Shown here in pieces: positions 18,426-26,201 of a DNA stretch of 64,000 nt. A program made the position numbers and the translations under genes. Origin of the DNA: Nocardioides islandensis (GTDB taxonomy: Bacteria; Actinomycetota; Actinomycetes; Propionibacteriales; Nocardioidaceae); the NCBI RefSeq assembly GCF_015352455.1, contig NZ_JADKPN010000014.1:62001-126000 (forward strand). Reading direction: 5' to 3'. The notes beneath the pieces are model-generated. The model was not told the origin of the DNA. It made no database searches and was given only the letters and a program-made list of their open reading frames with translations. Position 1 is the first letter of the stretch; the number at the start of each line of letters is the position of its first letter.

Positions 18426-18983
18426 ATGCCCGAGGAGTCACGACGTGACGCGCTTCTCGCGGCATGCACGGACCACGTCCTCGCCGAGGGGCTGATCGGG
18501 CTCAGCCTGCGACCGCTGGCCGCAGCTGTCGGGACCAGCGACCGGATGCTGATCTACCACTTCGGCAGCCGGGACGGGCTGGTCGCGGCCGTCGTCGACG
18601 AGAGCACGAACCGCTCGGTCGCCTACCTCAACGCCCTGCAGGCGCCCACGAGCGTGCGGACCGGCGTGCTGCGGCTCTGGCAGGCGTACCGCGAGCCGCC
18701 CCTGCACGCGTGCAACCTGATCTACGTCCAGGCCGCCGTCAGCGGGTACCTCGGCCAGGAGCCGTACCGCTCCGCGGTCCGCTCGTCCAACGACCGCTGG
18801 GCGGCGGCCATGCGTGACTGGTTCCAGCGGTGCGGCGCCCCGCGCGCGAAGGTCGCCCGGATCACCCAGCTCGTGGAGTCCTCGTTGCTCGGCTTCCACG
18901 TCGACCTGGCCACCGACTCCCCCGCCGAGCTGTCCCGCGCGGTGAAGGACCTGGCCGACGCCGCCGAGGGTCTGGCAGGTTAG
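18426..18983 (+). CDS. TetR-family transcriptional regulator
   Basis: A 185-residue regulator. The N-terminal helix-turn-helix (about 20-45) reads LSLRPLAAAVGTSDRMLIYH followed by FGSRDGLVAAV, standard for TetR. The remainder is an all-helical ligand-binding domain. It is divergent from the SMR pump with twin operators between them, so it is likely the drug-sensing repressor of the pump and of itself. The start has no Shine-Dalgarno and probably gives a leaderless mRNA. Confidence 0.93.
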   Translation: MPEESRRDALLAACTDHVLAEGLIGLSLRPLAAAVGTSDRMLIYHFGSRDGLVAAVVDESTNRSVAYLNALQAPTSVRTGVLRLWQAYREPPLHACNLIYVQAAVSGYLGQEPYRSAVRSSNDRWAAAMRDWFQRCGAPRAKVARITQLVESSLLGFHVDLATDSPAELSRAVKDLADAAEGLAG

Positions 18984-18990
18984 GACGCCC

Positions 18991-19386
18991 ATGCGGTTCA
19001 CCGAACGAGAGCTGACGGTCGCGCTCGAGGGCGCGGCCAAGAGCGTGCTGGCAGCGCGCGACAAGGACGTGCGCAAGGGACGGCGTACGCCGGACGAGGC
19101 GTGGGAGGCGCTCACCCGCTTCCAGCGGTTCCAGCTGCTCGACGGGCTCGGCGACCAGCTGCTCGGCGTGCTCGTGGCCCTGCCGGACGTCGAGGTGGCC
19201 GTCGGCACCCGGCCCACGTTCACCGACGAGCAGGTCGCCACCGCGGTGCGCGAGCGGGCCGGCGACCTCGGCGGGATCCGGGGCAAGGTGCTGCTCAAGG
19301 CGCGGGTCGCGCTGGTGCAGCTGGCCCTGTCCCACGTACCTCCCCGCGCCGACCCCGACGCGCTGGTCGTTCCCGACCACCTCTAG
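18991..19386 (+). CDS. Conserved-looking protein of unknown function
   Basis: A 131-residue soluble protein, eight bases after the TetR stop and so likely in the same operon. It is mostly helical: FTERELTVALEGAAKSVLAA, AWEALTRFQRFQLLDGLGDQ and VRERAGDLGGIRGKVLLKAR. It has no cysteine, signal peptide or membrane segment. I do not recognise the family. Linkage to TetR suggests, but does not prove, a role in the same response. Confidence 0.65.
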   Translation: MRFTERELTVALEGAAKSVLAARDKDVRKGRRTPDEAWEALTRFQRFQLLDGLGDQLLGVLVALPDVEVAVGTRPTFTDEQVATAVRERAGDLGGIRGKVLLKARVALVQLALSHVPPRADPDALVVPDHL

Positions 19387-19393
19387 GGCATGT

Positions 19394-20374
19394 CTAGCGG
19401 CGCGGCTCGAACGTGATGCCGTCGGGTGCCTGGCCGGTCCAGCCGGGCGAGAGCACCCAGTGGAGGATGTCGGCCGTCAGGTCGTGCTGGACGCCACCCC
19501 ACCCGAACAGCCCTGCGCAGGTCTCGAGCTGCACGACACCCGTCTTCTCGGCCGACGTCACGACGACCGAGCTGCCCACCACGTTGGGGCACGCGAGCGC
19601 CGGACGGTCCGGGGCGGCGTCGAGCGCGGCGACGGCGTCCGCGGCGTCCTGACCGGTCAGCAGCTCGCTCTGCTCGAGCCCGCCGTCCAGGTAGCGGCAC
19701 AACCGCACCTGACCCGCTGGCGCCTTCCCGGGCTCACCGTCGCGAGGAGCGCAGCCGTTGGCGTCCACGCCCGTCACGTGCTGGAAGGACCCGAGTACCG
19801 CCTCGGCCTCCTTCCGCGTCGGTGCGACGACCAGCACCCGCGTGCCTCCCGCCTGCTCGTACCCCTGCCACGAGCCCTCCGGGTAGTCCTCGCTCACGGA
19901 CCGGTTGACCGTGCCCGGGCTGAACGCCTCGAAGCCGGCGCCACCTCCCTCGGAGAACTGCACGCCGTACCCGTACATCGGCGTGCACAGGATGTCGATC
20001 GACACCGCACCGGGCCGCTCGACGACCGGACTCCCGTCGCTCTCGCCGTTGCTGCACCAGTCGTCGAGGTTCCCGTGCCCCCAGTCCGCGGGCACGGTGA
20101 CCGACACGTCGTGCCAGGTCTCCACGCGGGTCGGGGCCGGCTCCACGGTGTCGGTGGCCACCCGCGACGGCTCGTCGCCGCCCGAGCCGAGCAGCGCCAC
20201 GCCGCCCACGACGGCCGCGACGGCGACGACGCCGGCGGCCGAGGCGAGCGCCGTACGACGACGGCGCCGTGCGCGCGAGCGCGTGCGAGCCGCGTCCGCG
20301 AGTCCGACCGCGCCGGGGGCAGCCTCGGCCACACCGCGGAGCGTGGAGCCGAGACGCTCCTCGAGCTCACTCAT
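19394..20374 (-). CDS. Membrane-anchored anti-sigma-like protein
   Basis: A 326-residue protein. A short cytoplasmic N-terminus (MSELEERLGSTLRGVAEAAP), an Arg-rich stretch (RTRSRARRRRR) and one membrane helix (about 41-64, ALASAAGVVAVAAVVGGVAL) lead to a large extracellular domain with several Cys (WC, ILC, GC, RLC, ALAC, ETC). There is no HxxxCxxC zinc motif. It overlaps the stop of the SigE-type gene by eight bases, the usual context of a cognate anti-sigma factor. It is inferred to hold the sigma factor and release it on an envelope signal. Confidence 0.75.
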   Translation of the reverse strand: MSELEERLGSTLRGVAEAAPGAVGLADAARTRSRARRRRRTALASAAGVVAVAAVVGGVALLGSGGDEPSRVATDTVEPAPTRVETWHDVSVTVPADWGHGNLDDWCSNGESDGSPVVERPGAVSIDILCTPMYGYGVQFSEGGGAGFEAFSPGTVNRSVSEDYPEGSWQGYEQAGGTRVLVVAPTRKEAEAVLGSFQHVTGVDANGCAPRDGEPGKAPAGQVRLCRYLDGGLEQSELLTGQDAADAVAALDAAPDRPALACPNVVGSSVVVTSAEKTGVVQLETCAGLFGWGGVQHDLTADILHWVLSPGWTGQAPDGITFEPRR

Positions 20375-20879
20375 GGTCGTCCTCCTCCCCGAGACTGGTC
20401 CGCAGCGCCGCCAGGCCGCGGGACACCCGGGAGCGGACGCTCCCCTCGGCCACGCCGGTCAGCGCCGCGATCTCGGCGTACTCGAGCTGTTCGTAGAAGC
20501 GCAGCACCACCGCCACGCGCTGCGCCTCGGGCAGCGCGAGGCAGGCGCGCCAGAGCCGGTCCCGCTCGTCGTTCGTGTCCGGGCCGGTGACCCCGTGCGT
20601 GAACGTCTCCGCGACCGGCGTCTCCCGCTTGCGGAACCGGCGCCACCACGACGTGTGGGCGTTGACCACCATCCGCCGGACGTAGGCGTCCGGGTCACCG
20701 ACGGACCGGATGTGCTCCCAGCGCGGCAGGGCCCGGGACAGCGCGTCCTGCACGGCGTCCTCGGCGTCGGCGCGGTTGCCGGTCAGCACGTACGCGAGCC
20801 GCAGCAGACCCGGGCCGCGCGCGGCGACCCAGTCGTCGAAGTCGGCGGTCACCGTCGTCTCGATCGACCCGGCACTCAC
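20367..20879 (-). CDS. SigE-family ECF sigma factor
   Basis: A 170-residue ECF factor of the streptomycete SigE-like group. Region 2 is LLRLAYVLTGNRADAEDAVQ and WEHIRSVGDPDAYVRRMVVN. Region 4 has LPEAQRVAVVLRFYEQLEYA followed by the helix-turn-helix around EIAALTGVAEGSVRSRVSRG. It precedes and overlaps the membrane-anchored anti-sigma-like gene and follows the aldo/keto reductase gene by 16 bases. Confidence 0.92.
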   Translation of the reverse strand: MSAGSIETTVTADFDDWVAARGPGLLRLAYVLTGNRADAEDAVQDALSRALPRWEHIRSVGDPDAYVRRMVVNAHTSWWRRFRKRETPVAETFTHGVTGPDTNDERDRLWRACLALPEAQRVAVVLRFYEQLEYAEIAALTGVAEGSVRSRVSRGLAALRTSLGEEDDHE

Positions 20880-20895
20880 GCCCTACAGACGCCCG

Positions 20896-21936
20896 TCACT
20901 CCTCGTCTGTTGCGTCCTCGCTCGACTTCGCCCAGATGTTGACCCCCGACTCGTCGGCGTACTCGTCGATCTCCGCGAGCTCCTCCTCGGTGAGGTCCGG
21001 GAAGTCCAGGGCGTCGAGGTTCGTGTCGAGCTGCTCGACCGACGATGCCCCGATCACCGCCGACGTGACGCGCGGGTCCCGGATCGCCCACTGGAGGGCG
21101 AGCTGGGCGAGCTTCTGTCCGCGTCGCTCGGCGATCGCGTTCAGCGAACGCACCCGCTCCAGCACGTCGTCGTCGAGACCGGCGAGCGTGGAGTCCTCCC
21201 GCGCGGCGCGGGAGTCCTCGGGCACGCCGTTCAGGTACCGGTCGGTCAGCAGCCCCTGCGCCAGGGCGGTGAACACGATGCAGCCCATGCCCTGCTCCTC
21301 GAGGGTGTCGAGGAGGTCGCCTTCGATCCAGCGGTTGAGCATCGAGTACGACGGCTGGTGGATCAGCAGCGGTGTGCCGAGGTCCCGGGCGATGGTCGCC
21401 GCCTCCGCGGTCTTGTCCGCGGAGTACGACGAGATGCCGGCGTACAACGCCCGGCCGGAACGCACCGCCGTGTCGAGCGCCATCATCGTCTCCTCGACGG
21501 GGGTCTCGGGGTCGAAGCGGTGGCTGTAGAAGATGTCGACGTACTCCAGCCCCATCCGCTTCAGGGACTGGTCGAGGGAGGCCAGCACGTACTTGCGCGA
21601 GCCGCCGCCCTGGCCGTACGGGCCGGGCCACATGTCGTACCCCGCCTTGGTCGAGATGACCAGCTCGTCCCGGTACGGCGCGAAGTCCTCGGCGAGGTAC
21701 CTCCCGAAGTTCTCCTCCGCCCGGCCGTAGGGCGGCCCGTAGTTGTTCGCCAGGTCGAAGTGGGTCACGCCGCGGTCGAACGCGCGGCGCAGGATCGCCC
21801 GCTGCGTCTCCTCCGGCCGGTCGATCCCGAAGTTCTGCCACAGCCCGAGGCTGAGCTCGGGCAGCTGGAGGCCACTGCGCCCGGTGTACCGGAAGTGCCC
21901 GGCGTCGTACCTGTCCTCGGCCGCCTCGTAGGTCAT
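20896..21936 (-). CDS. Aldo/keto reductase, YghZ-like (glyceraldehyde 3-phosphate reductase type)
   Basis: A 346-residue (beta/alpha)8 NADPH-dependent reductase. The catalytic residues are visible: Asp in FDLANNYGPPYG, Tyr in the same loop, Lys in STKAGYDMWPG and His in IFYSHRFDP. The start RYTGRSGLQLPELSLGLWQN and segment IHQPSYSMLNRWIEG are close to YghZ, which reduces L-glyceraldehyde 3-phosphate and methylglyoxal. The acidic C-terminus ends SSEDATDEE. It may be co-transcribed with the downstream sigma factor. Confidence 0.9.
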   Translation of the reverse strand: MTYEAAEDRYDAGHFRYTGRSGLQLPELSLGLWQNFGIDRPEETQRAILRRAFDRGVTHFDLANNYGPPYGRAEENFGRYLAEDFAPYRDELVISTKAGYDMWPGPYGQGGGSRKYVLASLDQSLKRMGLEYVDIFYSHRFDPETPVEETMMALDTAVRSGRALYAGISSYSADKTAEAATIARDLGTPLLIHQPSYSMLNRWIEGDLLDTLEEQGMGCIVFTALAQGLLTDRYLNGVPEDSRAAREDSTLAGLDDDVLERVRSLNAIAERRGQKLAQLALQWAIRDPRVTSAVIGASSVEQLDTNLDALDFPDLTEEELAEIDEYADESGVNIWAKSSEDATDEE

Positions 21937-21962
21937 GCGCCCATCGTGGCACCCTCGTCCCC

Positions 21963-22184
21963 GTGCCCGACTGGACCCGGATGCTGGTGCGCTGGCGGTT
22001 CACCGAGGACGGCGAGTGGCCCTACCACGCCGAGGTCGACGGCCACGGGCTGCGCGTCCGGGTCAACGACTTCCCGGCCGAGCCGCTGTACTCGCTGTTC
22101 GTCGACGACGAGCTCGTCGAGGATCTGGAGGACTGGCCGACGGTGTGGGTCAAGCCGACGCCGCCCGTGACTCCAGCACCCTGA
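21963..22184 (+). CDS. Small hypothetical protein
   Basis: A 73-residue acidic, Trp-rich protein: TRMLVRWRFTEDGEWPYH, then LRVRVNDFPAEPLYSLFVDD. Sequence composition is protein-like, with a beta pattern and a Pro-rich tail. It overlaps the convergent methyltransferase gene by 35 bases and starts at GTG with no clear ribosome site. No family recognised. Confidence 0.5.
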   Translation: MPDWTRMLVRWRFTEDGEWPYHAEVDGHGLRVRVNDFPAEPLYSLFVDDELVEDLEDWPTVWVKPTPPVTPAP

Positions 22185-22767
22185 ACCCCTTCGCCGATGC
22201 CAGCCGCGTCGTCGGCCAGCCCTGGTCCCCGAGCCAGGACTGGAGCGAGTCGGCGCCGAGGTTCTTGCCGACGACCATGACGGCGCGGCCGCCCGGGGCG
22301 ATCCGCGGGAACCAGGTCAGCAGCAGCTCGTGCAGGGCCTGCTTGCCGATGCGGATGGGCGGGTTCGACCAGATCTCGTCGTAGGTCGCCTCGCCCCGCC
22401 CGTGAACAAGTACGCCGTCCGGCGTGTGCGCGACGTACCGGTCGGAGACACCCAGCCGGGCGGCGTTCTCGTTCGCCAGCAGGACGGCGCGCTCGTTCAC
22501 GTCGACGCCGGTGACCGTCGTCGCGGGTGAGGCGACCGCGACGGCCAGCCCGATCACGCCGTACCCGCAGCCCAGGTCCAGCACCCGGCCGGACACCGGT
22601 GGCTCGGTCTCGCGGAACAGCACCGACGTACCGATGTCGAGCCGACCGCGGGCGAAGACCCCCGAGCCGCTGGACAGCGACAGCCGGTGTCCCCACACCG
22701 TCGTGACCACTGGCTCCCTGGTGAACGGGACCGACGGGTCCGCGGTGAAGTAGTGGTCCTCGCTCAC
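22150..22767 (-). CDS. Class I SAM-dependent methyltransferase, RsmC/RlmG-like
   Basis: A 205-residue methyltransferase. SAM-binding motif I is VLDLGCGYGVIG (about 62-73), with motif II acidic residue in VTGVDVNERAV. The catalytic motif NPPIR (about 137-141) is the N2-guanine rRNA methyltransferase signature, so 16S or 23S guanine methylation is likely. It lacks the N-terminal duplicated domain of E. coli RsmC. GTG 22767 is chosen because GGAGG lies about nine bases before it. Confidence 0.9.
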   Translation of the reverse strand: MSEDHYFTADPSVPFTREPVVTTVWGHRLSLSSGSGVFARGRLDIGTSVLFRETEPPVSGRVLDLGCGYGVIGLAVAVASPATTVTGVDVNERAVLLANENAARLGVSDRYVAHTPDGVLVHGRGEATYDEIWSNPPIRIGKQALHELLLTWFPRIAPGGRAVMVVGKNLGADSLQSWLGDQGWPTTRLASAKGFRVLESRAASA

Positions 22768-22818
22768 CGGGGCATCCTCCCAGCCCCTCCTTTCGGGTGG
22801 ATGCCTAGGTTTGGGGGC

Positions 22819-23265
22819 ATGGCCCACACGCTTCGCCGCACGGTCGTGACCCGTTGGGACGCCGACTCGGTCTTCGCCTACCTGCTCGACTTCGAGCACG
22901 CCGAGGAGTGGGACGCCGGCACCGTCCGCTGCGAACGGCTGGCCGGAGACGGCGGCGTCGGCACCCGGTACCGCAACGTCTCGAAGTTCCTCGGCCGCGA
23001 GACGACGCTCGACTACGAGGTCGAGAAGCTGGTGCCGGGCAGCCAGTTCGTGATCACCGGTGGCAACAAGACGGTCGTCAGCAAGGACACCGTCACGGTC
23101 ACGTCGCGAGGCAACGGCGCCGAGGTGGAGTACCGCGCCGAGATGACCTTCAGCGGCGTCGCAGGCGTCATCTCCCCGCTGCTCACACCGTTCCTCACGA
23201 AGCTCGCCGACGACACCGAGGCCCAGCTGCTGCGGACGCTGGACTCGAAGGCCGCGGGAGCATGA
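22819..23265 (+). CDS. SRPBCC-family protein
   Basis: A 148-residue helix-grip protein: it opens with THTLRRTVVTRWDADS-like residues (MAHTLRRTVVTRWDADS), then VFAYLLDFEHAEEWDAGTV and beta strands such as GSQFVITGGNKTVVSKD. It probably binds a lipid-like ligand or acts as a polyketide cyclase/dehydrase-like fold. A TAGGTT box at 22806-22811 sits seven bases before ATG 22819. Its stop overlaps the next ATG (ATGA), so it is coupled to the SDR gene. Confidence 0.85.
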   Translation: MAHTLRRTVVTRWDADSVFAYLLDFEHAEEWDAGTVRCERLAGDGGVGTRYRNVSKFLGRETTLDYEVEKLVPGSQFVITGGNKTVVSKDTVTVTSRGNGAEVEYRAEMTFSGVAGVISPLLTPFLTKLADDTEAQLLRTLDSKAAGA

Positions 23266-24227
23266 GCCTCAGCGGTGTCGTCGACACCGTCCTCGACCGC
23301 AGCGTGGTGCTCGGCTTCTCGCGCGTGGGGCTCAGCGTCCGCTCGCGCCTGCCCGGCTGGCCGGCGGACCCGCCGCCGGGCGCCCTGGCCGGACGCGACG
23401 TCGCCATCACGGGAGCGACGTCCGGGCTCGGGCTGGCGACCGCCATCGGCGTGGCCGAGCTGGGCGCTCGTGTCCACCTGGTCGTCCGCGACGAGGCCAA
23501 GGCGAAGGCCGTCGTCGCGCGCATCTCCGCGCAGACGCCGTCGGCGGTCGTCGAGGTGCACCGATGCGACGTCGGCGACCTGGACGACGTACGCCGCTTC
23601 GCCGGGGCGTTCCGTGCCGGTGGCAGCTCGCTCGACGTGCTCGTGCACAACGCCGGCGTGATGCCCCCGGAACGGACGGAGTCCGCGCAGGGTCACGAGC
23701 TGGCGATGGCGGTGCACGTGCTCGGGCCGGTGCTGATGACCGAGCTGCTGCGACCGGCCCTGCGCGAGAGCGACGGACCCCGGGTGCTGCTGGTGACGTC
23801 GGGCGGGATGTACGGGCAGCCGCTGCGGGCCGACGACCCGGAGTACGTGACGGGCGCCTACTCGCCCACCACCGCGTACGCGCGCAGCAAGCGCGCCCAG
23901 GTCGAGCTGCTGCCGGTGCTGCAGCGACGCTGGGGCGTCGAGGGCGCCCACGTGTGGGCGACCCATCCCGGTTGGGCGGCCACACCGGGCGTGGCCGATT
24001 CGCTGCCGCGCTTCAACCGGCTGACCGGGCCGATCCTGCGCGACGCCGACGGCGGTGCGGACACGACGGTCTGGCTGGCGGCCGTCGAGCCGCCGCCGCG
24101 CGGCGGCGGGCTGTGGCACGACCGCCGGCCCCGGCCGACCAGCTTCCTGCCGAGCACCCGGACCGACGCCGGTGCCACCGAGCGGCTCTGGGCCTGGGTC
24201 ACCGAGCAGACAGGGATCTCCGCGTGA
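23262..24227 (+). CDS. Short-chain dehydrogenase/reductase
   Basis: A 321-residue SDR. The cofactor loop is VAITGATSGLGLATAIG (about 47-63), then HNAGVMPPER and the catalytic Tyr206-x3-Lys210 (AYARSKRAQVELL). The size and C-terminal extension resemble the retinol dehydrogenase-like group. It starts at ATG 23262 inside the ATGA overlap with the SRPBCC gene, and its stop is overlapped by the next GTG start, so three genes form one coupled unit. Substrate unknown; a lipid alcohol or ketone is a guess. Confidence 0.9.
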   Translation: MSLSGVVDTVLDRSVVLGFSRVGLSVRSRLPGWPADPPPGALAGRDVAITGATSGLGLATAIGVAELGARVHLVVRDEAKAKAVVARISAQTPSAVVEVHRCDVGDLDDVRRFAGAFRAGGSSLDVLVHNAGVMPPERTESAQGHELAMAVHVLGPVLMTELLRPALRESDGPRVLLVTSGGMYGQPLRADDPEYVTGAYSPTTAYARSKRAQVELLPVLQRRWGVEGAHVWATHPGWAATPGVADSLPRFNRLTGPILRDADGGADTTVWLAAVEPPPRGGGLWHDRRPRPTSFLPSTRTDAGATERLWAWVTEQTGISA

Positions 24228-24667
24228 GCTGGACGCGGCACCTGCGCCGGACCGTCCCGCCCGTCGTCGCGGCCGCCGTGGTCGGCGGCATCGGTACGCG
24301 GCCGACCTCGGCGTGGTACCGCTCGCTCGACAAGCCCACCTGGCAGCCGCCGCCGTGGGTCTTCGGCCCCGTGTGGACCGCCCTCTACGCCTCGATCGCG
24401 GTCGGCACGGCCCGGGCGATGGACGAGGCCGACACGGCCGAGCGGCGGTCCCTGGAGCGGCAGCTGTGGGTGAACATGGCCCTGAACGCCGGCTGGTGCT
24501 GGCTGTTCTTCACCGCCGAACGCCCCAAGGCCGCGCTCGCCGAGATCGCGGTCCTCGAGGCCTCGACGCTCGCGCTGACGCGTCGCGTGCCCGCGCTCGC
24601 GCCGTACGCCGCGTGGAACGCCTTCGCGACCGCGCTGAACGCCTCGATCGCGCACCGGAACTCCTAG
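24224..24667 (+). CDS. TspO/MBR-family membrane protein
   Basis: A 147-residue protein with five hydrophobic segments and the family signatures GGIGTRPTSAWYRSL and KPTWQPPPWVFGPVWT, followed by NAGWCWLFF. TspO proteins bind tetrapyrroles, sterols or carotenoid-like ligands in the membrane and act in stress responses. GTG 24224 overlaps the SDR stop (GTGA). Its context with SRPBCC and SDR genes suggests lipid or isoprenoid handling. Confidence 0.9.
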   Translation: MSWTRHLRRTVPPVVAAAVVGGIGTRPTSAWYRSLDKPTWQPPPWVFGPVWTALYASIAVGTARAMDEADTAERRSLERQLWVNMALNAGWCWLFFTAERPKAALAEIAVLEASTLALTRRVPALAPYAAWNAFATALNASIAHRNS

Positions 24668-25362
24668 CGGCCGACCGCGACGACCGGTCTCCGCTCGGGG
24701 TCGAGCACGCGCACGAGGTAGCGCAGCAGCCAGCGAGGTGCGCTCACGCACCCGGCGGTCGGGCCGCGGCCGTTGACGTGCAGGAAGATCCCGGAGCCGC
24801 GGTGGCGGACCTGCTCGTGGTTGAACGACGTGACGATCGCGTACTCGTACGGCCGCCGGAACGCCAGCAGCCGCTCGGACGCGTCCGGGTCACTGGCCGG
24901 CAGCCACCAGCGGAAGCCGCCCGCCGCCTTGTTGCGGTAGCGGTTGTAGTGGGCCGACGCGTTGTCCTGCACCCAGTAGTCGCCCGGCCGGATCTTGCGG
25001 TAGGGCAGCCGCCACGCGTCGTCGCGTGCATGCGTGCCGAAGAACCACGGCAGCCGGAACGTCCCCAGCGGCGTGGTGCCGGCGCCCTGACGCCGGTACG
25101 CCGCCCGCACCAGACCGCCGTACCCGGTGCGGCCGTCGACCACCCGGCGCCGCGCCTCCCAGCGGCCGCCCGGGTCGCGGGTCCAGTACGTGACGCGGGC
25201 ATGCCAACCGGTGGTGTGCCGGACGGTCACCGCCTGGGTGGTGCGGGCCGTGGTCCGCACCCGGACTCCGTCGAGGGTGGCGTCGGCCTGCGCCGGGCCG
25301 GCGACGGCGAGGGACGCGAGCACGAGCAAGGGCGCCACGAGGACCGCTGGTCGAGGGGTCAC
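24664..25362 (-). CDS. Secreted L,D-transpeptidase catalytic domain protein
   Basis: The 232-residue product has a signal peptide ([20 protein letters not shown], cleavage near AQA) and a YkuD-type domain. The catalytic stretch is [15 protein letters not shown] with nucleophile Cys205, matching the HxnG...sxGC(v/i) pattern. Family members make 3-3 peptidoglycan cross-links or attach proteins to the wall. The start GTG 25362 overlaps the truA stop (GTGA), so translation is coupled to truA. Its stop overlaps that of the convergent TspO gene by four bases. Confidence 0.88.
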   Translation of the reverse strand: MTPRPAVLVAPLLVLASLAVAGPAQADATLDGVRVRTTARTTQAVTVRHTTGWHARVTYWTRDPGGRWEARRRVVDGRTGYGGLVRAAYRRQGAGTTPLGTFRLPWFFGTHARDDAWRLPYRKIRPGDYWVQDNASAHYNRYRNKAAGGFRWWLPASDPDASERLLAFRRPYEYAIVTSFNHEQVRHRGSGIFLHVNGRGPTAGCVSAPRWLLRYLVRVLDPERRPVVAVGR

Positions 25363-26162
25363 GCGGGGTCCTCCAGCGTGCGGAACCGCCGCGACGCCTC
25401 GGCCTGCGCTGCGAGCTCGTCGTCGGGCGGGTACCCGACCTCTTCCAGCGTCAGCCCGTGCGGGGGCACGACGGTCACGGCCGGGTCGCGGGTCGCGGCG
25501 GCCAGCACCTGGCCCGCCCACTCCGGCGGGCGGCGGCCCTCACCGACCGCGACCAGGCAGCCGACCAGCGAGCGGACCATGTGGTGGCAGAAGGCGTCGG
25601 CGCGCACGGTGCCCACGAGCACGTCGTCGGCGTCGCGCTCCCACGCGAGGTCGAGCAGCGTGCGGATGGTGGTCGCCCCCTCGCGCCGCTTGCAGAACGC
25701 CGCGAAGTCGTGGCGGCCGAGCAGGTCCTTCGAGGCGCGGTCGATCGCGTCGAGGTCCAACCGGTGCTTCCAGGCCAGCACGTACCCGCGTGTCAGCGGG
25801 TCCTGGGCCTCCGGCCGGTCCGCGATCCGGTAGGCGTAGCGGCGCCACACCGCCGAGAAGCGTGCGTCGAACCCGTCCGGGACGGCGACCACGCGACGTA
25901 CGCGGACGTCGTCGGGCAGGAGCCCGTCCAGCTGGCGGCGCACCCGCTGCGGATCCGCCCGATCCACGTCGACGTGCGCGACCTGCCCGCGAGCGTGCAC
26001 GCCGGTGTCGGTGCGCCCGGCGCAGGTGACGGCGACCTCGTCGACACGCAGGACGGTGGCGAGGGCCGTCTCGAGATCTCCCTGGACGGTGCGGAGGCCG
26101 GGCTGCCGGGCCCAGCCGTGGAAGCCGGCGCCGTCGTAGGCGAGGTCCAGGCGCAGGCGCAC
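25359..26162 (-). CDS. truA: tRNA pseudouridine synthase A (positions 38-40)
   Basis: A 267-residue Tru[21 protein letters not shown] at the start, the catalytic Asp52 in [19 protein letters not shown], then [14 protein letters not shown] and [11 protein letters not shown]. The enzyme isomerises U38-U40 in tRNA anticodon stems. In actinobacteria truA normally follows rplQ; here it is about 5.7 kb away from rplQ, separated by accessory genes. Start is GTG at 26162. Confidence 0.96.
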   Translation of the reverse strand: MRLRLDLAYDGAGFHGWARQPGLRTVQGDLETALATVLRVDEVAVTCAGRTDTGVHARGQVAHVDVDRADPQRVRRQLDGLLPDDVRVRRVVAVPDGFDARFSAVWRRYAYRIADRPEAQDPLTRGYVLAWKHRLDLDAIDRASKDLLGRHDFAAFCKRREGATTIRTLLDLAWERDADDVLVGTVRADAFCHHMVRSLVGCLVAVGEGRRPPEWAGQVLAAATRDPAVTVVPPHGLTLEEVGYPPDDELAAQAEASRRFRTLEDPA

Positions 26163-26189
26163 CGAGCCAGTCTCGCACCAGGGTCGGGC

Positions 26190-26195
26190 TAGATT
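26190..26195 (+). promoter_or_regulatory. -10 box for a probably leaderless transcript
   Basis: TAGATT lies six bases before the GTG at 26202, with no ribosome site between them, in the 39-base divergent space with truA. Confidence 0.35.
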
Positions 26196-26201
26196 TTCCG
26201 G

